DNA of 64,000 bases from Novimethylophilus kurashikiensis (GTDB lineage Bacteria; Pseudomonadota; Gammaproteobacteria; Burkholderiales; Methylophilaceae): the NCBI RefSeq assembly GCF_003112435.1, contig NZ_BDOQ01000007.1:62001-126000 (forward strand), given 5' to 3'. Shown piece after piece: positions 56,947-64,000 of the stretch; position 1 is the first letter of the stretch; every line of letters starts with the position of its first letter. The position numbers were made by a program, and so were the translations under genes. The notes under the pieces are model-generated. The model had not been told where the DNA came from. It searched no databases and worked only from the letters and a program-made list of their open reading frames with translations.

Positions 56947-57370
56947 ATGCGAGCAGTGGAAGTTGATTCTTAGGGGTGCGCAGGTATTTCACGATAACGT
57001 GAATCATCGCGATAACCGACCACAGCTGGATAAAATAGGACGTGACAAGGATTGCCGTTGGAGCGATGTGCAAAACAATCATCCCGCACACAACCAGGAT
57101 GCTGATAAGCGCAACACTCACCTGCATACAGCCCAGCGCCAGGGCTAGCCGCGCTGAGAACCAGACGATGCCAAACGGACTCAGGAGGGTGAGAATGATA
57201 TTGCCCATCGTCAATTCGCCAACCAGGTAAAGCGCCAACAGGTTCAAAGGGACGCTCCCAAACAGCCACAGCCGCGCCTCAAGCACGGAGCCAGCCCATA
57301 TCGGGCTACGAAAATCCGACTTAAGCAGCAAGGGAAGCAGCAGACGCTGGACTGTGATGTTGAAATTCAA
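56945..57370 (-). CDS. Membrane protein, 141 residues (TTG start)
   Basis: Not recognised. The start at 57370 (TTG, MNFNITVQRLLL) has AGGAG 7 nt upstream, whereas the longer frame lacks one. Four hydrophobic segments (VPLNLLALYLVGELTM, GNIILTLLSPFGIVWFS, VSVALISILVVCGMIVLHI, TSYFIQLWSVIAMIHVIV). Ten nt after the stop of the upstream 57381 gene; together they resemble a small membrane complex. Confidence 0.55.
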   Translation of the reverse strand: MNFNITVQRLLLPLLLKSDFRSPIWAGSVLEARLWLFGSVPLNLLALYLVGELTMGNIILTLLSPFGIVWFSARLALALGCMQVSVALISILVVCGMIVLHIAPTAILVTSYFIQLWSVIAMIHVIVKYLRTPKNQLPLLA

Positions 57371-57380
57371 AGTAAGACTC

Positions 57381-57755
57381 CTAAATGGATAGGCGCAAGG
57401 CAGAAAGGTAGTTGCGCCCCATAGACCGCAGCTTCCAGAGCAGCAATCCAATAACCAGCGTCGACAGAACCCAGCCCGGCAATACCCCCATCGCTCTAAA
57501 AATGGGTTGGGCGGCATTAAGCACGGGCCCCGCCAAAAGTAAGCCAAAGACCAGAATCAGAACGGCGCCCGCCAATACCGGGCTGTTAGCCCCACCTCGA
57601 CTACTCAATGGCGGCACTGCACGGAACACAACGCCGAGTCCTGCAAGTAGATAAGCCAGCTCTCGCAACTCGATGGTATGCGTCGTCATGGCCAGCAACG
57701 CGCGCGCGACACGAACTCGCCAGCTCGGCGACTGCCTTGGTTGGATAGTAAGCAT
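57381..57755 (-). CDS. Membrane protein, 124 residues
   Basis: Not recognised. Basic N-terminus (QPRQSPSWRVRVARALL), then three hydrophobic segments (LAYLLAGLGVVFRAV, SPVLAGAVLILVFGLLLAGPVL, VLPGWVLSTLVIGLLLWKL). A AAGTATAAC box lies just upstream on the minus strand. First gene of a two-gene operon with 56945. Confidence 0.5.
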   Translation of the reverse strand: MLTIQPRQSPSWRVRVARALLAMTTHTIELRELAYLLAGLGVVFRAVPPLSSRGGANSPVLAGAVLILVFGLLLAGPVLNAAQPIFRAMGVLPGWVLSTLVIGLLLWKLRSMGRNYLSALRLSI

Positions 57756-57839
57756 GATTTACAAGTATAACTTTAAATAGCATATATGTCACCTATACTC
57801 AAAACGGCAATTGGCCGTTTTTTGTTTTCAGGATTCCCT

Positions 57840-58334
57840 ATGACCGGACGTGGTCACCGTTGGACGGGAGTGGGCGCCGCATTTATGGCTGCAGCGCTTG
57901 CACGGGCATTTCATCTTCCAGAGCTAGTGGCCGCTGCGGTCGCTGCAGGCTCGACCACATTACCCGATTGGGTTGAAATGCCGTTCTACCGCCGGGATGC
58001 GAAGACCGGCATGCGAGTCCGCGTCGGCGCACTAATCCCGCACCGGACTATTACCCACTGGCCTCCGCTATGGCTAGGCGTTATCTACTGGGGTGTGCAT
58101 GCAGGCGGCTTCGTTGGTTCTATGGCCATAGGGGCAGCAATTGGCGCAATCGTCCATATCCTAGGGGACGCACCCAATCCCATGGGTATCCCTTGGTTAG
58201 TCCCCACCAAGCGGTTGAAGCTAGGGAAAAAGGGATGGTGGCGTTCGGGAGAACACGAAATCATGATGACTCTGTCCTTTGCAACAGCGGGATTTGTTTC
58301 ATGGCAGTTGGTCAGCATGTGGAACATGAGTTAG
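57840..58334 (+). CDS. YdjM/DUF457-type membrane metal-dependent hydrolase
   Basis: 164 residues from 57840 (MTGRGHRWTGVGAAFMAAALA); the upstream frame starts before the CCTATACTC box. Family features: GRGHRWTG (first histidine), PHRTITHWPP (HRxxTH), HILGDAPNPMGIPWLVP and three or four membrane segments. E. coli YdjM is LexA-controlled and membrane-bound; it is thought to be a phospholipase-like hydrolase. Common on phages and plasmids. Confidence 0.7.
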   Translation: MTGRGHRWTGVGAAFMAAALARAFHLPELVAAAVAAGSTTLPDWVEMPFYRRDAKTGMRVRVGALIPHRTITHWPPLWLGVIYWGVHAGGFVGSMAIGAAIGAIVHILGDAPNPMGIPWLVPTKRLKLGKKGWWRSGEHEIMMTLSFATAGFVSWQLVSMWNMS

Positions 58335-58394
58335 CTTGACTAAATTGCTTATATATGGTACACTCATAATATACAATCAGACGTGGAACGTACC

Positions 58395-58748
58395 ATGTAT
58401 TTTGGCAACTTGGCTGACAAGTCGGCACAGGCTGCGCTCGTTCATGCCCAGCACCAGCCAGAGGCATGGCAAGTCTATCTGGTAAAGACTGGCGCGGAGA
58501 AGCGCACCCCGGCGCAGAACAAATTTTTCAGGTCACTGCTGCGGCGATTTGCCCAGCAGAACGGTAATTCCGTGCAGTTCTGGCATGACTACCTGGTGGA
58601 GCGTTATTTGGGGCTTGATGAGGTTGTCACTGAGGATGGGTATGTCCGCAAGGTGCTTCCCTCCACGGCTGAGTTGTCTGTTAATGAATTTTCAGACTTC
58701 TTGAGTGCTTGCTTGGTTTTGGCAGCTGAGCACCATATTACCGTGTAA
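58395..58748 (+). CDS. NinB-like recombination protein
   Basis: 117 residues. Start at 58395 (MYFGNLADKS) with GTGGAACGT as SD. Central block EKRTPAQNKFFRSLLRRFAQQNGNSVQFWHDYLVERYLG and the C-terminal LPSTAELSVNEFSDFLSACLVLAAEHHI follow the pattern of lambda NinB/Orf proteins, which bind single-stranded DNA and replace host RecFOR in recombination. No Red/RecT genes are near. Confidence 0.55.
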   Translation: MYFGNLADKSAQAALVHAQHQPEAWQVYLVKTGAEKRTPAQNKFFRSLLRRFAQQNGNSVQFWHDYLVERYLGLDEVVTEDGYVRKVLPSTAELSVNEFSDFLSACLVLAAEHHITV

Positions 58749-58825
58749 CTCGAATTCAAAAATTGCCTTTAGTTCATATACTAAAGGTTCGCAATAACTG
58801 CATTAACTAACACTGGACTCAATAT

Positions 58826-59731
58826 ATGTCGAAAAAAATCATTGCAATGCTTATTGGCGCCATGGGCTTTCAAGCAGCGGCCGTCCTTGCTGACGCAGGC
58901 CCGGGCAAAGCCCCGACAACCGATACCACCATGCGTTGCGACGCCCCTGTCCTCAATGTCCCCGCAGACACCTCCAAGCCTGCTCTTTATGTTGTGGACT
59001 GCCATGGTGCGGATGCTACCTCGATTGCCCCCTCTATCCGCTTCGCAGGTGAGGCGCTCATCAAGGGCACTCCGCCTTACCTTATCAATGCTGCTTACAC
59101 CATCAGCTCCCAAAGTGAACATGCCACCAAGCTGGGGCAACTACCTCGCGCGGACCAGGTTGCAACTGGCGTCCTGAAGTCGAGCGCGGTGTCCTCTGCC
59201 GCCTTACCGGCCCAGTTCGCCCATCAAATCGAATGGGATGCGCCGACGGGAACCCTCTCGGTCGAAGAATCCGCTGGGGTATGGCGTGCCTACAACGTGA
59301 ATTACGCAGATGCAGTGGATGAGCCGGGAATTGTAGAGTCTGGCCTGGCCTCAACTCCTGTCATCAACGGCCGGGCCAGCTCGAAGGTGGTTCTTGGCCC
59401 TAAGGTGTCTCGCTTTGCTGGAAAGGCCGTGCTGACGCAGCCTGTCGTGAAGGCTGAGCTGCGCCTGCGTGACGGAAAGCTTGAAGTGCAGATGGGTGAA
59501 ACTCGCGTAGCCAACCAGGATGCCGTGCAAGGTGCGCTGCTCGCGTTGGACCGCAAGCCTGCGGATATGACCCGCGCCTGGGCGCTGGCCTCCCGTGCGC
59601 AATACCTCGGCCTCGATGACGAGGTGCATTATGCTGAGCGCAAGGTGGCAGAACACAATCCTCAGCTGCTTGAAGAGTTCCAGCAAAACGTGGCGCGCAT
59701 CAAGCCCTATTCTCAGGCTAACCAACAATAA
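58826..59731 (+). CDS. Secreted protein, 301 residues
   Basis: Not recognised. Signal peptide (KKIIAMLIGAMGFQAAAVLA), a cysteine pair (MRCDAP...YVVDCHG), beta-rich body (VVLGPKVSRFAGKAVLTQPVVKAELRLRDGKLEVQM) and a helical tail. It is followed after 14 nt by another secreted gene; both may be parts of one periplasmic or surface assembly. Confidence 0.6.
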   Translation: MSKKIIAMLIGAMGFQAAAVLADAGPGKAPTTDTTMRCDAPVLNVPADTSKPALYVVDCHGADATSIAPSIRFAGEALIKGTPPYLINAAYTISSQSEHATKLGQLPRADQVATGVLKSSAVSSAALPAQFAHQIEWDAPTGTLSVEESAGVWRAYNVNYADAVDEPGIVESGLASTPVINGRASSKVVLGPKVSRFAGKAVLTQPVVKAELRLRDGKLEVQMGETRVANQDAVQGALLALDRKPADMTRAWALASRAQYLGLDDEVHYAERKVAEHNPQLLEEFQQNVARIKPYSQANQQ

Positions 59732-59745
59732 CGGCGGGGCGTACC

Positions 59746-60861
59746 ATGATTGTCAAAAAAGCGTTATTGGCAGTGCTTTTGGCGGTAGGCTCTTTGAGCG
59801 TACAAGCTGCGCCGGCACTACAGAAATGCGCTCCTATTGAAATTTCGCATACCGATTTATCCGGGTTGTCCTATCACCTTGCCTGTGACGCCGGAAAATG
59901 GCATCTGGGATACACAGGCAGCGTGCCCGCTGGCGAAGATGCCGTTAATGCTCAGTACCGATTAAGCATTGACGGCCCGGATGGCGTTTCCATGGTACAG
60001 AACCGAGTGGTGCGCTTGCCGGCTCCGGCCAGACTTGCGCAGATGTTGATGCGTGAAGCTGTGGTGCTGGACTCGGGTGAGCTCGCGCTTCGTGACTGTA
60101 AGGAAATTGGCTGCACCCTATATCGTCCAATGGTTGAATCGAAATCGCTGATTAAGGCGACGGTCACTGTAACGCCGGAATCGAAACGACTGATGGACGA
60201 AGGTGCGGCATTAAAGGCTGATATCGAGCAGCTGAAAGTAGAGTTAAGCTCAGCTCGTATGGAACGCGACACTGCGCAACGCGAGTTGCGCAAGACGCAG
60301 GATGCACTTAACCAGATGTCCGCAGAATTGACTGGATATCGGCTGGAGGCTGACAGTATTAAGCAGGTGAAGTCCTCCGCTTCACAGGAAGAGCTCCAGG
60401 CGCGCATCCGTCAACTGGAGGATGAGGTTGCTTCAGCCAAGTCGGCTGAAGTTCGAGCAATGCATACGGTTGTGGAAGTAATGCAAGCCAATCGCACATT
60501 GACTCAACGTTTGCGAGAACTGGATAGCCCGCCGGCAGATACAAAAAAGGTATCTCCCATCCCTGACGCGATGAAGTCAGAGGATGTCCGGGGTAAGGAC
60601 GACGACTCCAATACGCCTAACTACATGCTTCCGTATGAGCCGTGTCACAATGTGATGGAGGAAGGACAGTCAGGCCTTCATATCAAAGACCCCGGAAAAC
60701 AAGACTTCACTGCGCTGGTGTCACCCGGTACCCACCACCAGCTCGACAAGAAGACACGCCCGGCACATCGGTTCGCTCGGGTGAAAGGCCAGTGGTACGA
60801 CGTATGGACTGACCCGCCCACCCCAATTGCGCCTCCAGCTAAGTTGCACCGAAATAGCTAA
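59746..60861 (+). CDS. Secreted protein with coiled coil, 371 residues
   Basis: Not recognised. Signal peptide (KKALLAVLLAVGSLSVQAA), N-terminal beta domain with four cysteines (KCAPIEISHTDLSGLSYHLACDAGKW, LRDCKEIGCTL), then a coiled coil of about 100 residues (LKADIEQLKVELSSARMERDTAQRELRKTQDALNQM) and a polar C-terminal domain (PHRFARVKGQWYDVW-like). Likely partner of the 58826 product; perhaps a rod-like periplasmic protein. Confidence 0.6.
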   Translation: MIVKKALLAVLLAVGSLSVQAAPALQKCAPIEISHTDLSGLSYHLACDAGKWHLGYTGSVPAGEDAVNAQYRLSIDGPDGVSMVQNRVVRLPAPARLAQMLMREAVVLDSGELALRDCKEIGCTLYRPMVESKSLIKATVTVTPESKRLMDEGAALKADIEQLKVELSSARMERDTAQRELRKTQDALNQMSAELTGYRLEADSIKQVKSSASQEELQARIRQLEDEVASAKSAEVRAMHTVVEVMQANRTLTQRLRELDSPPADTKKVSPIPDAMKSEDVRGKDDDSNTPNYMLPYEPCHNVMEEGQSGLHIKDPGKQDFTALVSPGTHHQLDKKTRPAHRFARVKGQWYDVWTDPPTPIAPPAKLHRNS

Positions 60862-60878
60862 AGCAGCAGGACGACTCA

Positions 60879-60907
60879 AACGCGGAACCAAAAATTCCGC
60901 GTTTTTG
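60879..60907 (+). terminator. Terminator
   Basis: AACGCGGAA-CCAAAAA-TTCCGCGTTTTTG. Confidence 0.85.
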
Positions 60908-61392
60908 TTTTTGCTTTTGACAAGCAAAAGACAATTCTTACATCAAACTGACATATCAAACCACCAATAATATTCTCCTTGTATTTACCAGAAATCTTTA
61001 ATCCACTTGCTTGACAAATATTAAAATCTCCAAGCTAGTATGGTTTTAAATTGATTGGTGATTACTAGTATTTTGATATAGCGGCAATTTAATTTGTCAT
61101 ATCTAAAATTCCCTTGGCATGTTGGGAACTTTGGCTATACTTGCATGCAGATACTGGACTAACACAGGGCCTCTACGGCCTCCAAGACAAACTTTTTGGG
61201 AGGGCAAAATAATAATGGGGAGACCTTCAGTGATATTGGGGAAGCACGCACAATACTAAAACTGTCAAGGTTTCATGGTTGGCATATCTGAAAACACTTG
61301 CATTTCAAACTTGTTTAGCGTATAAATAGCGAAAACGACTTGAATATTCATGCATTTTTGGAAATAGTGTAATTTAAAAAGGAAATATCATC
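60908..61392 (+). promoter_or_regulatory. AT-rich regulatory region with promoter and possible leader peptide
   Basis: About 485 nt without a normal gene. TTGGCA-N16-TATACT (61114-61141) is a fair promoter; TTGACA at 61011 with TAGTAT at 61036 is a weaker one (19-bp spacer). GGGAGGG at 61198-61204 precedes a 14-codon frame ATG 61215 to TAA 61259 (MGRPSVILGKHAQY), which could be a leader peptide. The XRE-type regulator starts at 61393. Confidence 0.45.
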
Positions 61393-62316
61393 ATGTCTCA
61401 GTTTGATAAATACACCACCGCTGAGTACGTTGAAGGTTTGCGCGTTTTTCTCAACATCAAAAAGCAAGGCTTCCAACGTGAGGCAGGACTTGTTCGGGAC
61501 CCAGGCACGAAGCGTAAAGGCCGTCTTCCGAGCTACCCTCAAGAAGCTATTAAGCTTCTCGAGGATGAAGTAAACAAGAAGGCGGCGCTATGTGAGTCGG
61601 CAACCACCACGTTTGGTGAGCGCTTTCGCATAGCACGTGACTATCTCGGCTATAACGATTCCCAGGTCGCAAGACAGTTGGGTGTCAGCCGGGAGCTGGT
61701 GCGGCGCTGGGGTGAGAACATCCACCGCCCGTCGTGTGTACCGGAACTTGCAGAACTTTTGCAGGTACCGCTGGATTGGCTGGAGTATGGCGGCGAAGAA
61801 TATTTGCCAGCCAACAGTCATATCGGCGTTCGAGTCGGGGAGGAGAATCTGTTATGGCGCGAGCAGCTGTTTGGTATGACGCTCGACGTTGTGGCAGAAC
61901 TCCCGGATGACGTGGATGTCCCTCAGGCGCAAGCCTACATTGAAGATGCTGTGTTCACTCGTTACGACCTGGCGCATGCCGCCCGTCGAGCAGGTGGTCG
62001 CTGGCAAACCGTGGGAGCAACGCTGCTGTTCTCTCCGTGGATTCCAATTAAGGAACATGGATTGATGCGTCGCTACTGGTCGGATGAAGTCGAAGCTATC
62101 ATCAGTGAAGAGCTGGACCTCAACCAGACTGTCCTCGCGGCATGGGAGGCGGTAAAAGCTCGTTGTGAGGCATTGGGCCTGAGTTCGGAGCAATACCCGA
62201 AACTCATCTCCCTGCATAAGCGTATCGAAAAGGAACGTACTCGTGCTGAAACATTCGGGGTAGACCTGAATGACATGATTGCGGCATCTGTCGAGGCGTA
62301 TTCGCAACATCATTAA
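61393..62316 (+). CDS. XRE-family HTH regulator, 307 residues
   Basis: AAAGGAAATATCATC before ATG. Residues about 75-135 form a helix-turn-helix: FGERFRIARDYLGYNDSQVARQLGVSRELVRRWGENIHRPS. The N-terminal 70 residues are basic (INIKKQGFQREAGL-like) and the C-terminal 170 residues form an unrecognised helical domain, larger than in simple Cro/C repressors. It sits beside a long AT-rich control region and upstream of recJ, and could control both. Confidence 0.75.
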   Translation: MSQFDKYTTAEYVEGLRVFLNIKKQGFQREAGLVRDPGTKRKGRLPSYPQEAIKLLEDEVNKKAALCESATTTFGERFRIARDYLGYNDSQVARQLGVSRELVRRWGENIHRPSCVPELAELLQVPLDWLEYGGEEYLPANSHIGVRVGEENLLWREQLFGMTLDVVAELPDDVDVPQAQAYIEDAVFTRYDLAHAARRAGGRWQTVGATLLFSPWIPIKEHGLMRRYWSDEVEAIISEELDLNQTVLAAWEAVKARCEALGLSSEQYPKLISLHKRIEKERTRAETFGVDLNDMIAASVEAYSQHH

Positions 62317-62371
62317 CCAACCTTTAAGGGCTACCAACTCTCTGGTAGCCCGATGGAAACAGCAACCAGCA

Positions 62372-64000
62372 ATGTCCGTCGTCTGCAGTCTCCAAAGGCG
62401 CCCGGTAATCGACCACCGGGCGCTTTCACAACTGATTATCGAAACCGGTCTGTCTCCCCTTGAAGCGCAGCTTTTAAGCTCGCGTGGGGACCTGGGAGCA
62501 CACTCGCCGGCGCTCCCAATCCTGCTCACCACCCCAATGCGCGACATGGCCAGCGCAGCGATGCGCTTGCATGAGGCCATTGAGGCTCAGGAGCAGGTGG
62601 TGGTGATTGCGGACTATGATTGCGACGGCGCAACCTCCTGCGCAGTGGCCGTCGCCGGCCTGACTGAATTGGGCGCTAAAATCGGCTATGTCGTTCCAGA
62701 CCGCATGGTTCACGGTTACGGCATTTCGCCCTCCGTCGTCGACCTGGCCTTGGACCATTACCCAAATGCGCGCGTCATTCTTACCGTAGACAATGGCATT
62801 CTGGGTCATGCCGGAATCTCCTACGCGGCAGGGAAGGGGTTGGCAGTAATTGTGACTGACCATCACCTGCCCGGGGATACCTTGCCTTCTGAGGCCCTTG
62901 CTGTCATTGACCCCGCGCGGGAGGACTGCCCGAGCGGCCTGCAGAAGCTCGCTGGTGTGGGTGTGGCATTGTGGATGGTTGCCGCTGTAAAGCGTCTACG
63001 CACAGCATTTGGGATGCAGACCCCCTCGCTCAATTTCTTGCTGCCTTATGTGGCGGTAGGCACTGTCGCCGACATGGTTGGACTTGACGTTGCGAATCGG
63101 AAGCTCGTCTCAGCAGGGCTGGACGCCATGCGCCGCGGTAACGTTCCAGTCGGGATTCAGGCGCTCATTAATGAGGCAGGCTGCGTTCCTGCCTACATCA
63201 CCACCCAGGACATTGGGTTTGGCCTAGGCCCGCGCATCAATGCGGCCGGACGTCTGGATACCATGGATTCCGGCATCGAACTTTTGCTTACCCGCGATGA
63301 AAAGAAAGCGCGGCAGCTAGCCAAGCTCCTGACGGAAACCAACGATGAACGTAAGCGCCTGCAAAAGGAGGCCGTTGATGATGCCTCGCTGGTGCTCGAC
63401 TTCACCTTCACCGAGGATACCCTGGCCATTGTGAAGGGTAGCCCTAACTGGCACCCTGGCATCGTTGGCCTAGTCGCTTCCCGCATCAAGGAAAAGCATC
63501 ATCGGCCAACCTTCGTCTTTTCGCTGCATGACGGCGTCGCCAAGGGCTCTGGGAGGTCCATCCCGGGCTTCCACCTTAAGGACGCCCTCGAAGAAGTCGC
63601 GCGTCGTGCACCTGGCGTTCTATCCAAGTTCGGCGGCCATGCCATGGCTGCAGGAGCGACGCTTGAAAATGTGGGCGCATTAGAGGCCTTTGAGCGTGCA
63701 TTTATCGATGTCGCCAAGGAGCGCGTGACTCCAGAGATGCTTGAGAACACGCTTTGGAGTGATGGCCCAATGCCAAACCTTTCTGTGGAGGACGCTGCGC
63801 GCGTGTTGCGCCATCCATGGGGGCAAGGCTTCGAGGCGCCAGCTTTTGATGATGCCGCAGTCATCAAGGAAGTGCAGCCGTTGGGGTCGAGCGGCCTGCA
63901 CTGGAAGATTCGGGCAAAAATCGGGGATAACGACGTGCCGGAAACGGTGGTCATGTTCAACCAGCCGGAGCCGACCGTTGGCCAGGAAGTCCAGATGTAT
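62372..64000 (+). CDS. recJ: Single-stranded-DNA exonuclease RecJ (runs off window)
   Basis: Open from ATG 62372 to the window end (543 codons; full RecJ is about 570-580, so only the last residues are missing). DHH-family motifs: IADYDCDGATS (D81, D83, D85), ILTVDNGILGHAG, VIVTDHHLPGD, GVGVALWMV, then GPRINAAGRLDTMDSG, GIVGLVASRIKEKHHRPTFVF and GSGRSIPGFHLKDAL with FGGHAMAAGATLE (DHHA1), and a C-terminal OB part (VQPLGSSGLHWKIRAKIGD). RecJ degrades 5' ends in RecFOR-type repair. The start lacks a strong SD. Hairpin GGGCTACCA/TGGTAGCCC (62329-62351) precedes it. Confidence 0.9.
   Translation, partial: MSVVCSLQRRPVIDHRALSQLIIETGLSPLEAQLLSSRGDLGAHSPALPILLTTPMRDMASAAMRLHEAIEAQEQVVVIADYDCDGATSCAVAVAGLTELGAKIGYVVPDRMVHGYGISPSVVDLALDHYPNARVILTVDNGILGHAGISYAAGKGLAVIVTDHHLPGDTLPSEALAVIDPAREDCPSGLQKLAGVGVALWMVAAVKRLRTAFGMQTPSLNFLLPYVAVGTVADMVGLDVANRKLVSAGLDAMRRGNVPVGIQALINEAGCVPAYITTQDIGFGLGPRINAAGRLDTMDSGIELLLTRDEKKARQLAKLLTETNDERKRLQKEAVDDASLVLDFTFTEDTLAIVKGSPNWHPGIVGLVASRIKEKHHRPTFVFSLHDGVAKGSGRSIPGFHLKDALEEVARRAPGVLSKFGGHAMAAGATLENVGALEAFERAFIDVAKERVTPEMLENTLWSDGPMPNLSVEDAARVLRHPWGQGFEAPAFDDAAVIKEVQPLGSSGLHWKIRAKIGDNDVPETVVMFNQPEPTVGQEVQMY

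Noticed and set aside
1-64000. Insertion sequences or transposases
   Set aside because: No transposase-like protein or paired terminal repeats were recognised on either strand.

Overview
The window looks like part of a large plasmid, or a plasmid-phage hybrid, from a methylotrophic proteobacterium. The plasmid evidence is a set of four 16-bp iterons at about 22-bp spacing (18527-18607) directly upstream of a TrfA-type replication initiator, plus an actin-like segregation ATPase, topoisomerase III and a TraR/DksA-type zinc-finger protein. Phage-like evidence is an rIIA/rIIB-like pair, a NinB-like protein, a Gp37/Gp68 (DUF5131) protein, PhoH and an array of tRNA genes. No capsid, tail, portal or terminase gene was recognised. 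The methylotroph inference rests on two cargo genes: a 23-codon pqqA (precursor of the cofactor PQQ) and fae (formaldehyde-activating enzyme). A beta-proteobacterial host such as Methylophilaceae would fit, but this is inference.

Layout. 1-2.7 kb: end of a 3'-5' exonuclease gene, a strong promoter, a structured RNA region with a 16-nt match to the thiostrepton loop of 23S rRNA, then tRNAs (Met, a Leu-like one, Leu-UAA, Arg-UCU, Arg-CCU) interleaved with small genes including a GatB/YqeY protein. 2.7-6.5 kb: pqqA on the minus strand, then a three-domain RNA repair enzyme (kinase-phosphatase-ligase) followed by a PrfH/RF1-like release factor that needs a +1 frameshift at CTT TGA C, the same signal as in bacterial RF2. 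6.5-14.9 kb: small unknown genes, two PTH2-type peptidyl-tRNA hydrolases, an HNH nuclease, an ochre-suppressor tRNA, a tRNA-Ile-like gene with about 99 nt inserted in its D-loop, and fae. 14.9-23.7 kb: a large surface adhesin, a 5'-nucleotidase, oriV/iterons/TrfA, a structured RNA ahead of a Ro60-like DUF2828 protein, the ParM-like actin and DUF5131. 23.7-37.5 kb: mostly minus-strand unknowns, a small radical SAM enzyme, a VRR-NUC nuclease, a complete two-partner secretion locus and a promoter/operator region with TGTAACG repeats. 37.7-48 kb: topoisomerase III, an AI-2E family membrane protein, a MYG1-type exonuclease, PhoH, cell-wall and membrane peptidases, and an HNH protein. 48-58 kb: a MoxR/VWA (CobS/CobT-like) pair, the rIIA/rIIB-like pair, a WGR-domain DNA ligase and membrane proteins. 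58-64 kb: NinB-like protein, two secreted proteins, an XRE regulator and RecJ (running off the window end).

How the genes fit together. A theme that cuts across the window is RNA damage repair and translation control: an RNA end-healing/sealing enzyme, a release-factor homologue under its own recoding signal, two peptidyl-tRNA hydrolases, a stop-codon suppressor tRNA, tRNA genes with insertions, a Ro60-like protein with a candidate partner RNA, and a MYG1 exonuclease. A second theme is DNA metabolism for maintaining a large replicon (TopB, ligase, RecJ, PhoH, nucleases). A third is cargo that could support C1 growth of the host (pqqA, fae). Transcription units are short and mostly have their own intrinsic terminator; many start just after a CTATAC-like -10 box, often with a TTGAC(A/G) -35 box 16-17 bp upstream. 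All assignments come from reading the sequence; no database search was run.
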